Shown: in pieces, positions 61,901 through 64,000 of the stretch
Position numbering within the stretch: the first letter of the stretch is position 1
How the letters are laid out: every line of letters starts with the position of its first letter
From: Rhizobium sp. NZLR1
GTDB taxonomy: Bacteria; Pseudomonadota; Alphaproteobacteria; Rhizobiales; Rhizobiaceae
DNA: 64,000 nucleotides
Assembly: GCF_017357385.1 (NCBI RefSeq)
Contig: NZ_CP071633.1
Coordinates: 744,001 to 808,000 of the forward strand
Reading direction: 5' to 3'
Position numbers and translations under genes: made by a program
Notes under the pieces: generated by a model
The model's input: only the letters and a program-made list of their open reading frames with translations
Databases searched by the model: none
What the model was told of the DNA's origin: nothing

Positions 61901-62221
61901 AGTGAAAATACCGCGCTGCATTCACATCTCGGGCTGACGCTGCTGAATGCACGAAATGGCAATATCCTGTTTTTCGAGAAGGCAAGCCGTGCGCGTGACA
62001 ACGTCCTGCTGATCGCCATCAGCCTCGACCCCCACAATTTCCAGCAAAGCGATGTCGAGCTGCCGCTCTGGCAGTGGTCGCTCGGGGATGGCGGCACGCT
62101 GGATGCCGAAGATCTGATCGGCGGGCATCGTTTCAAGTGGACTGGCAAATGGCAGAGCATCGGGCTCAATCCCCACGTCCTGCCCTATGCGATCTGGCGT
62201 ATTCGCTCAAGGGAGGCATGA
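58970..62221 (+). CDS. glgE: Alpha-1,4-glucan:maltose-1-phosphate maltosyltransferase with N-terminal extra domain
   Basis: A 1083-residue GH13-type enzyme that transfers maltosyl units from maltose 1-phosphate to growing alpha-1,4-glucan. The C-terminal ~660 residues are GlgE proper: an N/S-type beta domain (IENILPRVDEGRFPVKRVVG), then the barrel with ASWYQIFPRSQ, YFPPIHPIGSTNRKG, nucleophile D812 in LFRVDNPHTKPF and acid/base E841 in FLSEAFTKPKV, 29 residues apart as in characterised GlgE. The first ~410 residues form an extra barrel-like module lacking a catalytic pair. ATG 58970 has GGGAAG upstream. The stop is directly followed by the treS start. Confidence 0.94.
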   Translation: MESNSRRRPMPFSTNQGVLSTPPRIYYVNPLLLQGIDAWREVFDHAADTGFDRVLTAPLFDRGGECSVFAPRDFDRLDPPLSLGSAVEDGVARLAEAAGKSGVALMMDLMLDGKSRDPEAGFHPVDPRRSPLDPAEPMSAMAAESQSRLLEEWTERLRRLAPLGLSGYRVLGIDRAAPTLFKSLISAVREKADAQFFAWTPGTDFGAREAVKDAGFDGCFSSMAWWDFDERWFIEEHRVQALFGRQIAFPEPPFSRRIAHGTESREILERRAVRALRLAAALGGGVMVPMGFEYGAATPLDPTHGNGTGLRGLRHDLAFDISSQIRLANTEIGKNPDAFAATLRLIRNANGPVSALLQSEAEDLRSTENVRFILINRDLRKSAPAPVTALREAASGFLPVAAGSAALRLRAGETLVIEGKAPAPITSRPILDIEQATASPRLAIENILPRVDEGRFPVKRVVGDIVTVEADIFADGHDPIAAVLLWRPLDAADWNETEMQLVENDRWRAEFLLERTGRYEFAVEAWRNLFAIFRYELTKKNDARLDLKLELQEGVNLVRSAETQASTALSAELKALADRLEHAPDAERAAILLDPKTSELMNKADRRPFRLCSAASAVDAERKAAAFASWYQIFPRSQSGDPDRHGTFDDVIARLPAIRDMGFDVLYFPPIHPIGSTNRKGRNNSLKAAPDDPGSPYAIGSEDGGHDAIHPELGEFEDFRRLIEAAGRHGLEIALDLAIQASPDHPWLTEHPGWFDWRPDGTIKYAENPPKKYEDIVNVDFYTRDALPSLWVELRDVVQLWVDQGVKLFRVDNPHTKPFPFWEWLIGDIRARHPDVVFLSEAFTKPKVMYRLAKIGFSQSYTYFTWRNAKWELEQYMRELTETAAKEFFRPHFFVNTHDINPDFLQNAPRPAFLIRAALAATLSGLWGVYNGFELCEGRPDAKRKEYADSEKYEIRAWDYDRPGNIIAEISMLNRIRSENTALHSHLGLTLLNARNGNILFFEKASRARDNVLLIAISLDPHNFQQSDVELPLWQWSLGDGGTLDAEDLIGGHRFKWTGKWQSIGLNPHVLPYAIWRIRSREA

Positions 62222-64000
62222 ATGGACACGACGAATACCGATGGCTCGCATCAGCCGCTGTGGTACAAGGATGCGATCATTTACCAGCTGCATATCAAGT
62301 CGTTCTACGACGCCAATGGCGACGGCGTCGGCGACTTTGCCGGTCTGCACCAGAAGCTCGATCACATCGCAGCGCTCGGCGTCAACGCCATCTGGCTGCT
62401 GCCGTTCTTTCCCTCTCCGCGCCGCGACGACGGCTATGATATCGCTGATTACGGCAATGTCAGCCCCGACTACGGGACGGTGGAGGATTTTCGCGCCTTC
62501 GTCGATGCCGCCCACCGGCGCAATATCCGCGTCATTATCGAGCTCGTCATCAACCACACCTCTGACCAGCATCCCTGGTTCCAGCGCGCGCGCCAGGCGC
62601 CAGCGGGGTCGCCGGAGCGCGACTTCTACGTCTGGTCGGATACCGATCAGAAGTTTCCGGAAACGCGCATCATTTTCATAGATACGGAAAAATCCAACTG
62701 GACATGGGATGCTGTCGCCGGCGCCTATTACTGGCACCGCTTCTATTCGCATCAGCCCGACCTGAATTTCGACAGCCCGCTCGTCATGGAGGAACTCCTG
62801 AAGGTGATGCGCTTCTGGCTGGAAACCGGCATCGACGGGTTTCGCCTCGACGCGATCCCCTACCTCGTCGAGCGTGAGGGGACCATCAACGAAAACTTGC
62901 CGGAAACCCACGCAATCCTCAAACGCATCCGCGCTGCGCTCGATGCCACCCATCCCGGCGTGATGCTGCTTGCCGAGGCCAATCAATGGCCGGAGGACAC
63001 GCGCGAGTATTTCGGCGAGGGTGACGAATGCCACATGGCCTTCCACTTCCCGCTGATGCCGCGCATGTATATGGCGATCGCCAAGGAGGACCGGTTTCCG
63101 ATCACCGATATCCTGCGGCAGACGCCTGAGATTCCCGACAACTGCCAATGGGCGATCTTCCTTCGCAACCACGACGAGCTGACGCTCGAAATGGTGACCG
63201 ACGCCGAGCGCGACTATCTTTGGGAGACCTATGCATCCGACAAGCGTGCCCGCATCAATCTCGGGATCAGGCGGCGCCTGGCACCGCTGATGGAGCGCGA
63301 CCGCCGGCGGATCGAGCTGATGAACGCGCTGCTTCTCTCGATGCCGGGAACGCCGGTGATCTATTACGGCGACGAGATCGGCATGGGCGATAATATCTAC
63401 CTCGGCGACCGGGATGGGGTCAGGACGCCGATGCAATGGTCTCCGGACCGCAATGGCGGCTTCTCCAGGGTAGACCCGGCGCGTCTCGTCCTGCCGCCGG
63501 TGGCCGACCCGCTCTACGGTTTCGAGGCCGTCAACGTCGAGGCGCAGAGCACTGACGCGCATTCGCTGCTCAACTGGACGCGCAAGATGCTGGCGCTGCG
63601 CGGCAGGCATCCGGCCTTTGGCCGTGGTTCGTTGCGGTTCCTCGCACCGGAGAACCGCAAGATCCTCGCTTACCTCAGGGAATATGAAGGCGAGACCCTG
63701 ATGTGCGTCGCAAATCTCTCGCGGCTGCCCCAGGCCGTCGAACTCGACCTGTCGAGCTTCGAGGGCCGCGTGCCGATCGAATTGACCGGCATGTCGCCCT
63801 TTCCGCCGATCGGCCAGCTGACCTATCTGCTGACACTGCCGCCCTATGGCTTCTTCTGGTTCCAGTTGGAGGCCGATGCCGACCCGCCGGCATGGCGCAC
63901 GGCGCCACCTGAGCAGCTTCCCGATCTGGTGACGATGGTCATCCGCCGTGGCCTGCTCGATCTCGTCGATGAACCCAAGCTTGCACGGGTCCTCAGCACC
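62222..64000 (+). CDS. treS: Trehalose synthase (maltose alpha-glucosyltransferase), partial at window end
   Basis: The first 593 residues of a GH13 enzyme that interconverts trehalose and maltose, feeding maltose to maltokinase and GlgE. Marks: WYKDAIIYQLHIKSFYDANG at the start, nucleophile D210 in FRLDAIPYLV, acid/base E252 in LLAEANQWPED, and LRNHDELTLEM. The ATG follows the glgE stop by one base, with GGAGG five bases upstream. The reading frame is still open at 64000 and past the barrel and its beta domain, so a C-terminal maltokinase domain fusion is likely (inference). Confidence 0.95.
   Translation, partial: MDTTNTDGSHQPLWYKDAIIYQLHIKSFYDANGDGVGDFAGLHQKLDHIAALGVNAIWLLPFFPSPRRDDGYDIADYGNVSPDYGTVEDFRAFVDAAHRRNIRVIIELVINHTSDQHPWFQRARQAPAGSPERDFYVWSDTDQKFPETRIIFIDTEKSNWTWDAVAGAYYWHRFYSHQPDLNFDSPLVMEELLKVMRFWLETGIDGFRLDAIPYLVEREGTINENLPETHAILKRIRAALDATHPGVMLLAEANQWPEDTREYFGEGDECHMAFHFPLMPRMYMAIAKEDRFPITDILRQTPEIPDNCQWAIFLRNHDELTLEMVTDAERDYLWETYASDKRARINLGIRRRLAPLMERDRRRIELMNALLLSMPGTPVIYYGDEIGMGDNIYLGDRDGVRTPMQWSPDRNGGFSRVDPARLVLPPVADPLYGFEAVNVEAQSTDAHSLLNWTRKMLALRGRHPAFGRGSLRFLAPENRKILAYLREYEGETLMCVANLSRLPQAVELDLSSFEGRVPIELTGMSPFPPIGQLTYLLTLPPYGFFWFQLEADADPPAWRTAPPEQLPDLVTMVIRRGLLDLVDEPKLARVLST

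Overview
The window looks like a stretch of a Rhizobiaceae genome (Rhizobium leguminosarum/etli type). This is inferred from the GC-rich codon use, the many carbohydrate ABC importers with their private regulators, the DUF3422 protein and the GlgE-TreS pair. It reads as an accessory, catabolic region (large replicon or chromosomal island). No rRNA, tRNA, CRISPR array, transposase, integrase or replication gene was seen. Two decayed gene ends (a VapC/PIN toxin at 1407-1586 and a DUF4272-like tail at 55361-55453) mark past rearrangements.

Layout. 1-1586: two small ABM-like proteins, a HIT-family protein and the VapC remnant. 1587-12481: sugar cluster 1. A leftward operon (two permeases, GH88 unsaturated uronyl hydrolase, ATPase, YesL-like membrane protein, binding protein, DUF2264 protein) faces a rightward pair (heparinase II/III-like protein, galactose-binding-fold protein) across a 37-bp inverted repeat. 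None of its degradative proteins has a signal peptide, so import followed by cytosolic breakdown of a uronate-containing oligosaccharide is likely. 12538-14596: TctD/TctE-type two-component system. 14698-18537: NMT1/SsuA-type ABC importer and an FCD-type GntR regulator. 18783-24508: sugar cluster 2, a LacI regulator divergent from a cytosolic alpha-L-fucosidase with a binding protein and two permeases but no ATPase; palindromic GAACCGGTTC operators lie in the divergent promoter. 24704-27794: a ribose-type binding protein directly followed by a chemoreceptor. 27886-30679: DUF3422 protein and an MFS transporter.

30854-40478: sugar cluster 3, pectin type. A binding protein diverges from an operon with an 840-residue protein of unknown activity, GH105, GH28, ATPase and two permeases; identical ATGAAAA-N2-TTTTCAT palindromes sit in front of both arms. 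40643-44165: three regulators (ROK, AraC, LacI). 44342-50310: TetR regulator and a two-adaptor RND pump resembling TriABC, with a palindromic operator over the pump promoter. 50481-56653: a lipoprotein alpha/beta hydrolase, an NCS1 transporter, a second chemoreceptor and a CorA-type transporter. 56668-58801: aminoglycoside-phosphotransferase-like protein, MBL-fold hydrolase and a small secreted protein. 58970-64000: GlgE and TreS, the trehalose/maltose-1-phosphate route to alpha-glucan; TreS runs off the end.

Together the region supports scavenging of plant cell-wall and acidic oligosaccharides, chemotaxis toward small solutes, export of toxic compounds and storage-glucan metabolism. The least understood pieces are the 840-residue protein, the cluster 1 substrate, and the binding protein-chemoreceptor pair.
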